From Euhalothece natronophila Z-M001 (lineage in GTDB: Bacteria; Cyanobacteriota; Cyanobacteriia; Cyanobacteriales; Rubidibacteraceae): a stretch of DNA of 64,000 nucleotides. The stretch's first letter is position 1; each line of letters begins with the position of its first letter. The DNA is taken from NCBI RefSeq assembly GCF_007904085.1, contig NZ_CP042326.1, forward strand, positions 2,294,001 through 2,358,000, read 5' to 3'. Positions 26,748-35,991 of the stretch are shown piece after piece. A program made the translations under genes and the position numbers. Below the pieces are notes generated by a model, which did not search any database, was not told where the DNA came from, and was given only the letters and a program-made list of their open reading frames with translations.

Positions 26748-27722
26748 ATGAGCCAACAGATTAGGTTAGATAGTTTTGGGGATTGCGCGATCGCTGCTTT
26801 AAATCAGCATTGTCAGAGAATGCTTAACCATGAACAAGCAGTGTATCAAGATAAAGATCCCGAAGCGTTACACCAAATGCGAGTGGGAATGCGGCGCATT
26901 AGAAGTGCTTTAGTTGGATTCTCTCTTGCCATTGAGATTCCGAAATCTGCTAAAGAAAAAAAGGTAGGAAAAATTGCTCGCAAATTAGGAACACTTCGAG
27001 ATTTAGATGTTTTAAAGGAAACGTTAGAAACGGATTATTTGCCGAATTTATCAGTTAAGGAAAAAGAACAATTAAATCAAGTATTTCAGGAACTTGAAAA
27101 ACAACGGCAAAAAGCGTATCAAACTGTTAAAAAGACTCTCGAAAGTCAAGCCTACCAAGACTTAAAAGCAGGATTAACGGGGTGGCTAGAAAATCCCAAA
27201 TTAAGCGCGATCGCGCCTCTTCCCATTGCGGAAGTATTACCTGATTTACTTTTACCACAAGTCAGTCACTTCCTGCTTCATCCCGGCTGGTTTATTCAAA
27301 AAACTGAATCAGAAACCGTTACTACTATTTTAGCGGAAAAAGGAGAAACGCTACACAATTTACGGAAAGTTGCCAAGAAAGCCCGTTACCAAATGGAGTT
27401 ATTTACCGATTGTTATGATCAAACTTATGGGCAATATGTGAAGCATATTAAATCCATTCAAAGTGTTTTAGGAAAAATCCAAGATAATCTGGTTTTAACT
27501 GAATTTTTAACGGATTGTCGAGGGGAGGCTTTCTCCCAAGAATTTCCACAACTGTCACAGCAAATTACTCAGTCTCAGGAAGAAAAATGGCAACAATGGG
27601 AACAGTTACAGCAAAAATTTCTTAATCCTTCCACACGCCAAAACCTCCGTCTCACCGTCCAAAATCCTTTCCCTGAAACGAATTCTCATCTCTCTAATCA
27701 TGAATCTCTAGCCATTGGTTAA
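26748..27722 (+). CDS. CHAD domain protein
   Basis: 324 residues, almost all alpha-helical and rich in Lys, Arg and His. Conserved CHAD features are the EALHQMRVGMRRIRSAL block near residue 43 and ETLHNLRKVAKKARYQMELF in the second half. CHAD domains bind inorganic polyphosphate through their basic surface. Inorganic pyrophosphatase is encoded 0.7 kb downstream and the pst phosphate system 19 kb away, but no direct link is visible. tRNA-Arg follows 30 bp later. Confidence 0.88.
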   Translation: MSQQIRLDSFGDCAIAALNQHCQRMLNHEQAVYQDKDPEALHQMRVGMRRIRSALVGFSLAIEIPKSAKEKKVGKIARKLGTLRDLDVLKETLETDYLPNLSVKEKEQLNQVFQELEKQRQKAYQTVKKTLESQAYQDLKAGLTGWLENPKLSAIAPLPIAEVLPDLLLPQVSHFLLHPGWFIQKTESETVTTILAEKGETLHNLRKVAKKARYQMELFTDCYDQTYGQYVKHIKSIQSVLGKIQDNLVLTEFLTDCRGEAFSQEFPQLSQQITQSQEEKWQQWEQLQQKFLNPSTRQNLRLTVQNPFPETNSHLSNHESLAIG

Positions 27723-27751
27723 CCAAACGTGCTATCCTAGCAGGGTAACAT

Positions 27752-27824
27752 GGGTGCGTAGCTCAGGGGATAGAGCACCAGGTTCCGGTCCTGGGTGTCG
27801 AGGGTTCAAATCCTTCCGTACCCG
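27752..27824 (+). tRNA. tRNA-Arg (anticodon CCG)
   Basis: A cloverleaf is present. Acceptor GGGTGCG pairs with CGTACCC, the D-arm contains AGCTCAGGGGATAGAGC, and anticodon stem CCAGG/CCTGG encloses TTCCGGT. The T-arm is AGGGTTCAAATCCTT, with one imperfect pair. No encoded CCA. It lies 29 bp after the CHAD gene. Confidence 0.95.
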
Positions 27825-27995
27825 TTTTAATTTCATGAATCAGTAGGTTGAATCAGCGTTTTTCTGAAGGCTATTTCTTAAACTTTCTATATTTTTCTAA
27901 CAAAACTGTTTACAATAAACCATTTTCCCAGAGAAGGCTATATACAATATAAAGCACAAAATGGAGCTTTCCATAATTGTGTAACAGATTTCGTT

Positions 27996-28337
27996 ATGAC
28001 TTATACATTTGACATTATTGGTGTTACTCCCATCCCAAAATTTGTACAGTTTCAACACCAGTTTGCAAAAAAACCTGATCGGAGTAAAACCTATCTCGGA
28101 AGTTATGAGTGTTCCTTAGATGGGTTAATTAGTGCCACCAAAATGATTCCCCATAAACCCAACTGGGATTGGGATCAAGTTTTAGAAGAAATTATTAACT
28201 TCTGGGTGCAATCAGAAGAATCGATCCAACATTGGAAAAAACAACTATATACCGTGAGAGAAGAAAGTTTATTAGTGGCGCGAGTGGCAAACTCAGAAGC
28301 CCTGCGTCAAGAATTTGAAACCTTGTGGCAGGAATAA
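27996..28337 (+). CDS. Conserved cyanobacterial-type hypothetical protein
   Basis: 113 residues. I do not recognise the family. It opens with MTYTFDIIGVTPIPKFVQFQ, contains aromatic-rich KPNWDWDQVLEEIINFW, and ends in a helical stretch. It has no signal peptide or membrane segment. It has normal composition and lies between tRNA-Arg and ppa, with 93 bp to the next start, so it may be transcribed alone. Confidence 0.6.
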   Translation: MTYTFDIIGVTPIPKFVQFQHQFAKKPDRSKTYLGSYECSLDGLISATKMIPHKPNWDWDQVLEEIINFWVQSEESIQHWKKQLYTVREESLLVARVANSEALRQEFETLWQE

Positions 28338-28430
28338 GGCTATCCAATGCGAGCCTCTCAACGGTAAGATGAGATGCTTGGTGGGGATAGTTGCATATCC
28401 CCTGTGTAGATTAATAGAAGGAGAAAAGCC

Positions 28431-28940
28431 TTGGACTTATCAAAGATTCCCGCGCAACCTGAAACTGGTTTAGTTAATATCCTCATTGAAATTGCTGGAG
28501 GAAGCAAAAATAAATATGAGTATGATAAAGACTTAAATGCGTTTGCCCTCGATCGCGTTTTATTCTCATCCGTCAAATATCCCTATGATTATGGCTTTAT
28601 CCCCAATACTCTTGCTGATGACGGGGATCCACTGGATGGTATGGTGATTATGGATGAACCCACCTTTCCCGGTTGTGTAATTACCGCTCGCCCCATTGGA
28701 ATGTTAGAAATGATTGATGACGGCGATCGCGATGAGAAATTACTCTGTGTTCCCGAAGAAGATCCCCGCTTTAAAGAAGTCAAATCTCTGCAACAGGTGG
28801 CACCCCATCGTTTAGATGAAATTTCTGAATTTTTCGCCACCTATAAACGGTTGGAAAAGAAAGAAACGGAAATTCTCGGCTGGAAAGATGCAGATAGTGT
28901 CAAAGCATTAGTGGAAAAATGTGTAAAAGCGCACAAATAA
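28431..28940 (+). CDS. ppa: Inorganic pyrophosphatase (family I)
   Basis: 169 residues starting at TTG 28431, which is supported by GAAGGAGA a few bases upstream and by the family's usual beginning. Conserved residues are in [31 protein letters not shown] and the DDGDRDEK loop, which bind Mg and pyrophosphate. It hydrolyses pyrophosphate to phosphate and drives biosynthesis. Length is typical of bacterial soluble PPases. Confidence 0.95.
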   Translation: MDLSKIPAQPETGLVNILIEIAGGSKNKYEYDKDLNAFALDRVLFSSVKYPYDYGFIPNTLADDGDPLDGMVIMDEPTFPGCVITARPIGMLEMIDDGDRDEKLLCVPEEDPRFKEVKSLQQVAPHRLDEISEFFATYKRLEKKETEILGWKDADSVKALVEKCVKAHK

Positions 28941-28996
28941 GCAACATTAAAGGTTGATCAGTCTCTATCCTTGGAGGGGGGCATCAGAGCCAATTA

Positions 28997-30337
28997 GTGT
29001 CTAAACTATCACTAGCTTCTGATGTTTACCCTGCAATGCTTCTAACTCATTCTTTCCCATTAATTCAACGCAAGCCAAGTAGTCCACTCACCACAATGAT
29101 TTTAATCGGGCTACTGGTTCCCCTTTTAAGTAGTTGTGGGGAATTTTTTTCCTCTACTGTCGATGCTCAACCTGAGGATAGAGAGGAATCTAAAGTGAGT
29201 GTAGAAAGCGCGATCGCGCAACGAAAAGCTATTCGCGAACCCTTAACTTATAAAGGAGACACTGCGCCTCAGCAAACGGTTGCCCTCCGTTCCCAAGCAG
29301 AAGGACAACTGCAAGAATTAACTGTTGATACTGGCGATGAAATACAACAGGGGCAAACTTTAGCTCAACTTAATGATGTGATTTTCCAAGGTGATATTGT
29401 CGAAGCTGAAGCCGAATTAGCCAGCCGTCAATCAGAAGTCAACCGCTTACGAAATCAAGTTAGAAACGCCGAAGTAGAATTAGAAAAAGCTCAAGCCCAA
29501 GCCCAACAAGCCCAAGCTGATGCCCAACGGTTACAAAACCTCGCCGAACAAGGAGCAATTTCTCAACAGGAAGCCGAATTAGCCACCACTGATGCAACTG
29601 TTGCCCAACAAGAAGTTCGCGCTGCCCAAGAACAAATCCGCATTGAAGAAGATGCCGTCGCTAGTGCCCAACAGCAAGTGAGAGCGCAAGAATCCATTAT
29701 TTCCCAAGCCCAAGAACGGCGGTCTTATAGTACACTGCGATCGCCATTAAATGGGGTAGTTTTAGACCGAGAAACTGATCCAGGAAACTTAGTACAATCG
29801 GGAGATGAGGTGCTAACCCTTGGCGATTTTGAAAATGTGAAAGTAAGGGTTCTGGTATCAGAATTAGCCTTAGGAGACATTCAGCGCGGACAACAAGTAG
29901 AAGTGACCTTGGATGCGTTTCCTGAGGAAACCTACTCGGGAAGTGTTACACGCATTGCTCCTTCCGCCAATGATAGCCGACAAGTGCCAGTAGAAGTACA
30001 AGTTCCCAACCCAGATCGAAGAATTGGTCGGGGGTTACTAGCAAGAGTAACATTTCCCCGTCAAGACGTAGAACGAGTGGTGATTCCAGAAACTGCCCTT
30101 CATGATGAAGAAGGGAATACGGCAACGGTGTTTACTCTCAATCGCGATCAGGATCCGCCCACGGTAGAAGCGCAAACTGTAGAATTAGGAGAACGGGTTA
30201 ATGATGAAGTAGAAATTATTTCTGGACTAGAGGAAAATATGCCTTATGTGCTTCGTAGCAGTGGTTCTCTTAGTTCTGGTGATGAAGTTGCCCTAAGTGC
30301 TATTTCTAGCAGTGGTGACCAATCAGAGGAGGATTAA
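28997..30337 (+). CDS. RND efflux periplasmic adaptor (membrane fusion protein)
   Basis: 446 residues in the GTG reading at 28997; an ATG at 29036 would remove 13 residues. A lipoprotein signal (PLLSSC) precedes the mature protein. Order of parts: barrel-sandwich half (LRSQAEGQLQELTVDTGDEI), an Ala/Gln-rich alpha-hairpin (about residues 140-235), the second half of the lipoyl-like domain (STLRSPLNGVVLDRETDPGNLV), then beta-barrel and membrane-proximal domains. It links an RND pump to an outer-membrane channel. The matching pump is 640 bp downstream, separated by a toxin-antitoxin pair on the opposite strand. Confidence 0.9.
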   Translation: MSKLSLASDVYPAMLLTHSFPLIQRKPSSPLTTMILIGLLVPLLSSCGEFFSSTVDAQPEDREESKVSVESAIAQRKAIREPLTYKGDTAPQQTVALRSQAEGQLQELTVDTGDEIQQGQTLAQLNDVIFQGDIVEAEAELASRQSEVNRLRNQVRNAEVELEKAQAQAQQAQADAQRLQNLAEQGAISQQEAELATTDATVAQQEVRAAQEQIRIEEDAVASAQQQVRAQESIISQAQERRSYSTLRSPLNGVVLDRETDPGNLVQSGDEVLTLGDFENVKVRVLVSELALGDIQRGQQVEVTLDAFPEETYSGSVTRIAPSANDSRQVPVEVQVPNPDRRIGRGLLARVTFPRQDVERVVIPETALHDEEGNTATVFTLNRDQDPPTVEAQTVELGERVNDEVEIISGLEENMPYVLRSSGSLSSGDEVALSAISSSGDQSEED

Positions 30338-30356
30338 ATATGTAATCGCGGTATTT

Positions 30357-30686
30357 TCAATCCCAAAGTTGTTTGAGCAGACTTTGAATTTTAGACCAAT
30401 CACTAGAAGCTAATTTTCCCAAACGACGATCAACAAGAGTTTTTTCAAGTGTTGCTACCTTATGTAATCTTACCCATGATTGTACTTTTAAGCCAGATGC
30501 TTGCCATTGCTTTAACTCAATATCAAATGAACTTGATTGAGGTTGACTGGTTATGCGAGCCACCATAATATCTTCATCGCCAGTGTCCAATAGAATCAGA
30601 GCAGGTCTTCGTTTTTTTGTGGTTGTAGTGGAAAAAGGAAACGCAATCAGCACCACCTCTCCCGATTCATACGAATCATTTACCAC
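30357..30686 (-). CDS. MazF/PemK-type endoribonuclease toxin
   Basis: 109 residues. The family signature is visible: GEVVLIAFPFSTTTTKKRRPALIL near the start, then VARITSQPQ and SWVRLHKVATLEKTLVDRRLGKL. MazF/PemK toxins cut mRNA. The gene sits 5 bp downstream of the candidate antitoxin on the minus strand and is inserted between two RND-pump genes that run on the plus strand. Confidence 0.8.
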   Translation of the reverse strand: MVNDSYESGEVVLIAFPFSTTTTKKRRPALILLDTGDEDIMVARITSQPQSSSFDIELKQWQASGLKVQSWVRLHKVATLEKTLVDRRLGKLASSDWSKIQSLLKQLWD

Positions 30687-30691
30687 AATGT

Positions 30692-30910
30692 TTAATCCTC
30701 ATCGTAAATAGCATCTGCTTCACTATAACCCTTCAAAAATTGCTCTGCACTAAGATACTTCCAATCATTTCCATCGCTAGAATCTAAGTTTTCATCTGAG
30801 ATAAAGAGAATGGCTCGTACCCGCTTGTGTTTACAATTGGTTAAAGGTCGATCCAAGGCAATATTGCCTTTTTCATCTACCATTCCCGTTAAATTCAATT
30901 CTTGCATCAT
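30692..30910 (-). CDS. Candidate antitoxin of the MazF-type module
   Basis: 72 residues from the ATG at 30908-30910, which has AGAGG close by; a longer frame to 30946 lacks a clear ribosome site. The N-terminal LTGMVDEKGNIALDRPL is a short beta-rich segment reminiscent of AbrB-like DNA-binding antitoxins, and the acidic C-terminal half (QFLKGYSEADAIYDED) fits a toxin-neutralising tail. It was identified mostly by its position 5 bp ahead of the toxin. Confidence 0.6.
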   Translation of the reverse strand: MMQELNLTGMVDEKGNIALDRPLTNCKHKRVRAILFISDENLDSSDGNDWKYLSAEQFLKGYSEADAIYDED

Positions 30911-30976
30911 TACCTCTTTTGAGCAGCAGGTTTCAACTCCCACCATAGCAACTTCAAAAATCTTCTTTCTTTAACT

Positions 30977-33900
30977 ATGACTGGATTTAGTATAAGCGCG
31001 ATCGCGATCCGCCGACATATTGGCACCCTCGCCATTACCCTTGCTGTTTTAGTAGTCGGGGGATTATTCCTGTTACAAATTCCTGTGGATTTACTGCCCT
31101 CAATTACCTATCCGCGCATTGGGGTTCGCATTAGTACCCCTGGGGTATCGCCACAAGTAGCAGTAGAAGAAGTTGCCAAGCCTGTAGAAGAAGCCCTCCG
31201 CGCTACCGAAGGGGTAACCCAAATTTATTCCCAAACTCGGGAAGGACGAGTACGGTTAGATTTATATTTTGAACCCGGGGAAGATGTGGATCAAGCATTG
31301 AACGAAACCACAGCAGCGTTTAATCGTTCTCAAGGACAACTTCCAGATGTGGTAGAAGACCCCCGAATTTTTAAGTATGATCCCTCCCAGCTTCCTGTGT
31401 ATGAGTTTGCCTTACAGTCAGATTCTTTACAGGATGTGGATTTGCGCGTGTTTGCAGAAGAAGAATTGGCGCGAGAATTAAATGTTGTCTCAGGAGTGGC
31501 TTCGGTAGATGTTTCTGGAGGCGTTCAGCAAGAAGTGCGGGTAGAATTGGATCCTATACGGTTGCAGGGGTTCGGATTAGGATTAAATGAAGTTTTAAAT
31601 GAATTGCGCGATCGGAATGTGGATGTGTCAGGAGGGCGGTTATCAGGAGGCAGTGATGAATCCCTCACTCGGACAATTGGACAATTTAGCAATACTGATG
31701 AAATTCGCAACTTGTCTTTTACTGTGGGAGAGAATGAAATTCCCTTGCGAGAGTTTGCCGAGGTAATAGATGGAACCGAAGAACAGCGCGTGTTTGTAAC
31801 TCTTAATCAAAGTCCAGCCATTAAACTAAGTGTGCAGAAACAGCCTACAGCCAATACTCTAAATGTGATTGATGAAGTGAAGCAACGGATCGAACAAATG
31901 CGCGAGGCTGGTTCAATTCCTGATGATATGATGCTGGTAACGACTCTCGATGAGTCCGTTTTTATTCGTAATGCTGTGAATAATGTTGCCACCGCAGGGA
32001 TAACAGGGGCAGTTTTAGCGTCAGTTGCAGTGTTATTATTTTTAGGATCGCTACGACAGACATTGATTATTATTATTGGCATTCCTCTAGCTACCTTTAC
32101 CGCCATTGTTTTAATGCGCTTGTTTGGTTTATCTCTGAATGTGTTTAGTTTAGGGGGATTAGCCTTGGGTGTGGGAATTGTCGTTGATAACGCGATCGTC
32201 ATGCTAGAAACCATCGCTGAAGGAGTGGGAATGACCCCTGGCTATCCTGCGGCAGAAGAAAAAGCCAGTCCCAGTTATATTATTCAACAAGCGGAAACCA
32301 GTAGTCGCACAATTGAATCAGCATTATTAGCTTCCACTAGCACCAATTTAGTGGCAGTTGTTCCCTTTTTACTGATTGGTGGTTTCTTTTCCCTTCTTTT
32401 TAATGAATTAATCCTGACAATTAGTTTTGCCGTTGCTTCTTCGATGTTAATTGCCTTAACAGTTGTTCCTATGTTAGCTTCGCGGTTATTGGCAATTCCC
32501 CGTAGTAGTGGGGTAGCTAATTTCTGGTTTTTACGTCGCTTTAATGAGCAGTTTCAATCGGCAACGCGACTGTATCAGGGAGGATTAAAACAGGTTCTCC
32601 GTTTTCGGGTTCTAGTGATTGCCATGGCTTTCTTCATTCTAGGCGGTGGCAGTTTTTGGCTGGCTGGAGATTTAGATCAAGAAATTGTCCCTAGAATTAA
32701 TACTGGACAAGCCCAACTCAATGTCCAATTCCCCGACGGAACAACCTTGGCACAAAATCGCCGTGTTATGGAATTAGTGGATGAGACATTATTAGCCCAA
32801 CCAGAAACGAAAAGTGTGTTTACCACTGCTGGAGGAGGCTTATTTGGTAGCAATGTTTCCGAAAATGTGCTACGGGGATCAAGTACCATTGAGCTACCCT
32901 CAGGAACAGGAGTGGATTCCTATATTAGTCGGACTGAGGAATCCCTAGAAGCGTTAAATTTAGTGGATACGCGAGTTCGGATGCGACCTGGGAGTGTTCG
33001 TGGCATTAATTTTGGTAATTCTCCCACAAGAGGGGATTTAGATGTGATTGTCCAAGGCAGCGATCGCGCTACTCTACAAGAAGCTGGAGAAGACATTTTA
33101 GAAGCCTTAGAAGATAATGTGGAAAATGTTCGCTTTCAACCAGATGCTGATCCCCCCCAGTCAGAAATTCAAATTCGACCGAATTGGGAACGGGCGCGAG
33201 AATTTGGCTTAACAGTGAATGATATCGGAGAGGCCTTACAAACTACCATTGATGGGGCAGTGCCCACGGAATTACAACGCAGCGATCGCTTGGTGGATAT
33301 TCGGGTACAATTACCAGAAACGACAGTTAATAGTATTTCTCGTTTGGAAAATGTCCCGTTATTAGTGGGAGATAATCGATCGCTACAGTTAAGCGATATT
33401 GCCACAGTAAGCCGAGGAGAAGCCCCAGGAGAGATTCAACGCATTAACCAACGGGAAGTCTATTTAATTGAGGGGAATTTAGAAGAAGGGGCAACCTTAG
33501 GAAGCGCGATCGCGCAAATTAACTCTGTTCTCAGTGAACTTGATCTCCCAGATGGGGTAAGTATTGCCCCAAGTTCTGCTGAAGATACCAATGAAGAATT
33601 ACAAAATAGTTTGCAACTGTTAGGCGGACTGGCGGCGTTTCTCGTCTTTGTTGTCATGGCAGTACAGTATAACTCATTTATTGACCCCTTAGTGATTATG
33701 TTGACTGTTCCCCTTGCCCTTGCAGGAGGAATTATTGGGCTTTATCTCACCGAAACCCCAGTGGGCGCAACGGTATTAGTGGGGGCGATTTTATTAGTGG
33801 GGATTGTGGTAAATAATGCCATTGTCATGGTCGAGTTTGCGAACCAAATTTACAACCAGCAATGGGTCACTCGTCGTCAAGCCATCTTACAAGCAGCCCC

Positions 33901-34174
33901 CCAACGCTTACGTCCCATTTTAATGACGACTATTACCACCGTCTTAGGGATGTTTCCTTTAGCATTGGGATTAGGGGAAGGATCAGAATTTTTACAACCT
34001 TTGGGAATCGTTGTTTTTTCAGGATTATCTTTAGCAACTTTTCTGACTCTGTTTATTATTCCCTGCTTCTATACCCTTCTCCATGATTTATTCAGTGCCA
34101 AACGTTCAGAATCAGAGGAACTAAAACCTGCCCTTCCCGAAGAAGCACCACAACCAAAACAGTATTCTAATTAG
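30977..34174 (+). CDS. RND-family efflux pump (AcrB/HAE-like)
   Basis: 1065 residues with the RND layout: TM1, a large periplasmic loop, TM2-6, TM7, a second loop, and TM8-12. Conserved TM4 aspartates are in ALGVGIVVDNAIVMLE, and VGIVVNNAIVMVEFANQ is in the second half. It is a proton-driven exporter working with the adaptor encoded upstream; its substrate cannot be told. No outer-membrane channel gene is adjacent. The start codon is only 31 bp from the divergent antitoxin frame. Confidence 0.93.
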   Translation: MTGFSISAIAIRRHIGTLAITLAVLVVGGLFLLQIPVDLLPSITYPRIGVRISTPGVSPQVAVEEVAKPVEEALRATEGVTQIYSQTREGRVRLDLYFEPGEDVDQALNETTAAFNRSQGQLPDVVEDPRIFKYDPSQLPVYEFALQSDSLQDVDLRVFAEEELARELNVVSGVASVDVSGGVQQEVRVELDPIRLQGFGLGLNEVLNELRDRNVDVSGGRLSGGSDESLTRTIGQFSNTDEIRNLSFTVGENEIPLREFAEVIDGTEEQRVFVTLNQSPAIKLSVQKQPTANTLNVIDEVKQRIEQMREAGSIPDDMMLVTTLDESVFIRNAVNNVATAGITGAVLASVAVLLFLGSLRQTLIIIIGIPLATFTAIVLMRLFGLSLNVFSLGGLALGVGIVVDNAIVMLETIAEGVGMTPGYPAAEEKASPSYIIQQAETSSRTIESALLASTSTNLVAVVPFLLIGGFFSLLFNELILTISFAVASSMLIALTVVPMLASRLLAIPRSSGVANFWFLRRFNEQFQSATRLYQGGLKQVLRFRVLVIAMAFFILGGGSFWLAGDLDQEIVPRINTGQAQLNVQFPDGTTLAQNRRVMELVDETLLAQPETKSVFTTAGGGLFGSNVSENVLRGSSTIELPSGTGVDSYISRTEESLEALNLVDTRVRMRPGSVRGINFGNSPTRGDLDVIVQGSDRATLQEAGEDILEALEDNVENVRFQPDADPPQSEIQIRPNWERAREFGLTVNDIGEALQTTIDGAVPTELQRSDRLVDIRVQLPETTVNSISRLENVPLLVGDNRSLQLSDIATVSRGEAPGEIQRINQREVYLIEGNLEEGATLGSAIAQINSVLSELDLPDGVSIAPSSAEDTNEELQNSLQLLGGLAAFLVFVVMAVQYNSFIDPLVIMLTVPLALAGGIIGLYLTETPVGATVLVGAILLVGIVVNNAIVMVEFANQIYNQQWVTRRQAILQAAPQRLRPILMTTITTVLGMFPLALGLGEGSEFLQPLGIVVFSGLSLATFLTLFIIPCFYTLLHDLFSAKRSESEELKPALPEEAPQPKQYSN

Positions 34175-34197
34175 GGGTAACACACAGTCTCCCCAGA

Positions 34198-34372
34198 TGT
34201 GCGGAATGCACCAGGTGCATTCCAACTTGAATTCGATTCAAGTTGGGTCGGAGGTTTATACGCTCCGTCTACCGACTAAATTAAAATTGACGAGTGACCC
34301 TGCGCCGTCGTACGGCGCAAAGGAACGCGCGAGTTGTAGTCGTAGGATTTTCAGCCCTCATGCTAAAAATTG
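34198..34372. repeat. Dispersed repeat family GTCGTAGGAT, copy C (full, hairpin array)
   Basis: Four strong inverted repeats follow each other: 34203-34223 (GGAATGCACC/GGTGCATTCC), 34222-34246 (CCAACTTGAAT/ATTCAAGTTGG), 34247-34276 (GTCGG...CCGAC with inner stem) and 34301-34319 (TGCGCCGT/ACGGCGCA). The 3' part ends in GTAGTCGTAGGATTTTCAGCCCTCA, shared with copies A, B and D. An open frame crosses this block but is driven by the palindromes and is not taken as a gene. The block lies between the RND pump and a gene remnant. Confidence 0.75.
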
Positions 34373-34383
34373 TCGGACGATCT

Positions 34384-34566
34384 TCATCTATCCTTTTCCT
34401 TCCACCAAGTTTCTAAATCTCCAATTCCCTGAAAATCTAGTAACGCTTCTCCGAGATTCTCTAATTGTTCTAGAGAAAGACTATTTACGCGATCGCGCCA
34501 CGATTGCGGTAACTCTTCAGGTTGAGGAGTTTCATTTTTAAATAGGGTTTGCTGAAAAAAGCGCGA
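34384..34566 (-). pseudogene. 3' remnant of a DUF4351 (Rpn/PD-(D/E)XK-type) gene
   Basis: About 60 codons remain in one frame and end in LEQLENLGEALLDFQGIGDL then ETWWKEKDR. The helical LSLEQLENLGEALLDF block is the DUF4351 tail found at the C-terminus of many cyanobacterial Rpn-like nucleases. An in-frame stop lies immediately upstream and there is no start or nuclease domain, so only the tail survives. It is adjacent to repeat copy C, which may mark the deletion breakpoint. Confidence 0.7.
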
Positions 34567-34576
34567 TCTTTAAACT

Positions 34577-35971
34577 CTAACTCCCAGGTTCTCTGGGGGT
34601 AATCTGCATTTGTGGCATACCAATAATCCTTTCATATAACCCTTGGGCTACTTGATTATTTCCTTCTGCAGTAAGGTGAATAGGATCAATAAAAGCCTGA
34701 TTAGAAAAATCCTGATAAATTGGATAAAGATTGACACTAGTAACATTATTGGGAAACACTTCTTCTAACTGATTATTGGCATTATCTAGTTCACTATAGG
34801 CATTTTGCATCTCTTGGATATAGCTATCTCCTAATTCACTAATAATTTCCTCTTCCTGAGTTGGTAGATTATCCAAATTTCGTCCTGTGATTTCAGGCTG
34901 AATAGCACTAATCATAGGAACTCTTGCTCCTGCTGCCAACCGCACCATTTGTTCCTTATTTTGACGATATCTTTGCACTCGCGCCACTAACTCACTAGGT
35001 TGTTGAGGAAGATGAGAGGCAAGGGGTTGCTCGGGATTTGGCTGTAAAAGTAGTGTATTAGCCGTGGTAGTCCCTTCAGGGTTTTGCCACCAGTCTAATC
35101 CCATGCGGAGTAAATAACTGCTCTGGGCAATGTCCTTAAAAGGTTCACGTAAATAAGCGCTGAAATGCTGAAAAGGGTTACTAAGATAATTATCAATTAC
35201 AGGGATGTCAGCAAATGATTCTTGACTATCTAGCATTAAGTCTTCATATCCCCCCATCACGATAATTAAATCAGGATCATAGGGTAAAATCTCTAAAGCT
35301 AGTTGGGAGAGTTGATTTCTTGACATATACCCTGGCACCGCTGCATTAATGACTTGATAGTTCCCTTCTTGGATACGAGGGGCATTTTCCATCAACCGTT
35401 CTTGTTCAGGTTCATAAAACGGCAACTGTTCTGGCTGATAGTCATCAGGATTATTTTGTTGTTCTTGGACACGCTGGTTGAGGCGATTTTCTAATTGTTG
35501 CGCGATCGTCTCCTGATTGCTTTCATTATAGTAGCCAAAGGCAGTTGAACCTCCAAGAATAAAAACCCTAACTTCATCTTCGGGCTTATCTTGAGAAATT
35601 GATTCCTCTTCTCGCCATCCTTGTTCATTAATTTGCAAAAAGCGATTGTTTTGGTTCGGTCTTAATTGATAACCAAAACCAGGACTCCGTTCAACTTTTA
35701 ATTCACCACCTTGAGATAAGCCCTGAATCGGTTCATCATTGCTTAGAAATTGTAATTGATAAGCCCGTTTAAGGGCAGAGTTATCTGGTTGTTCTGCAAT
35801 GCTAGAAGGTTGTCCTGTGAAGCTAAAAAAGAGACGAGCCAAAACTTCTAATACGATGAGCAAAAATGGAATAGAAGCAAAAATTAATAACGGCGATTTC
35901 CCTTGATGCTTCTGTTTTTTTTTATTAATGCTGAGTTTACTACGACGAGATTTAAACATACCTTCCTTCAT
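34577..35971 (-). CDS. Membrane-anchored SGNH/GDSL-type hydrolase
   Basis: 464 residues. A basic N-terminus and one membrane helix (about residues 27-50) are followed by an exported domain. SGNH blocks are recognisable: VFILGGSTAFGYY (nucleophile Ser), VINAAVPGYMSRNQL, IVMGGYEDLM, and DPIHLTAEGNNQVA with the catalytic Asp and His near the C-terminus. It is rich in Gln, Asn, Glu and Pro. Possible roles are deacylation or acetylation of envelope polysaccharide. The start may be residue 5 (MFKSRR). DUF3153 lies 20 bp upstream. Confidence 0.75.
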   Translation of the reverse strand: MKEGMFKSRRSKLSINKKKQKHQGKSPLLIFASIPFLLIVLEVLARLFFSFTGQPSSIAEQPDNSALKRAYQLQFLSNDEPIQGLSQGGELKVERSPGFGYQLRPNQNNRFLQINEQGWREEESISQDKPEDEVRVFILGGSTAFGYYNESNQETIAQQLENRLNQRVQEQQNNPDDYQPEQLPFYEPEQERLMENAPRIQEGNYQVINAAVPGYMSRNQLSQLALEILPYDPDLIIVMGGYEDLMLDSQESFADIPVIDNYLSNPFQHFSAYLREPFKDIAQSSYLLRMGLDWWQNPEGTTTANTLLLQPNPEQPLASHLPQQPSELVARVQRYRQNKEQMVRLAAGARVPMISAIQPEITGRNLDNLPTQEEEIISELGDSYIQEMQNAYSELDNANNQLEEVFPNNVTSVNLYPIYQDFSNQAFIDPIHLTAEGNNQVAQGLYERIIGMPQMQITPREPGS

Positions 35972-35991
35972 GCTGGTTTAATTCAATTTTC

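Noticed and set aside
34197-34541. Open frame of 114 codons over the hairpin repeat
   Set aside because: It runs through four palindromes and the antisense of a gene remnant, its translation matches nothing, and the repeat structure explains it better.
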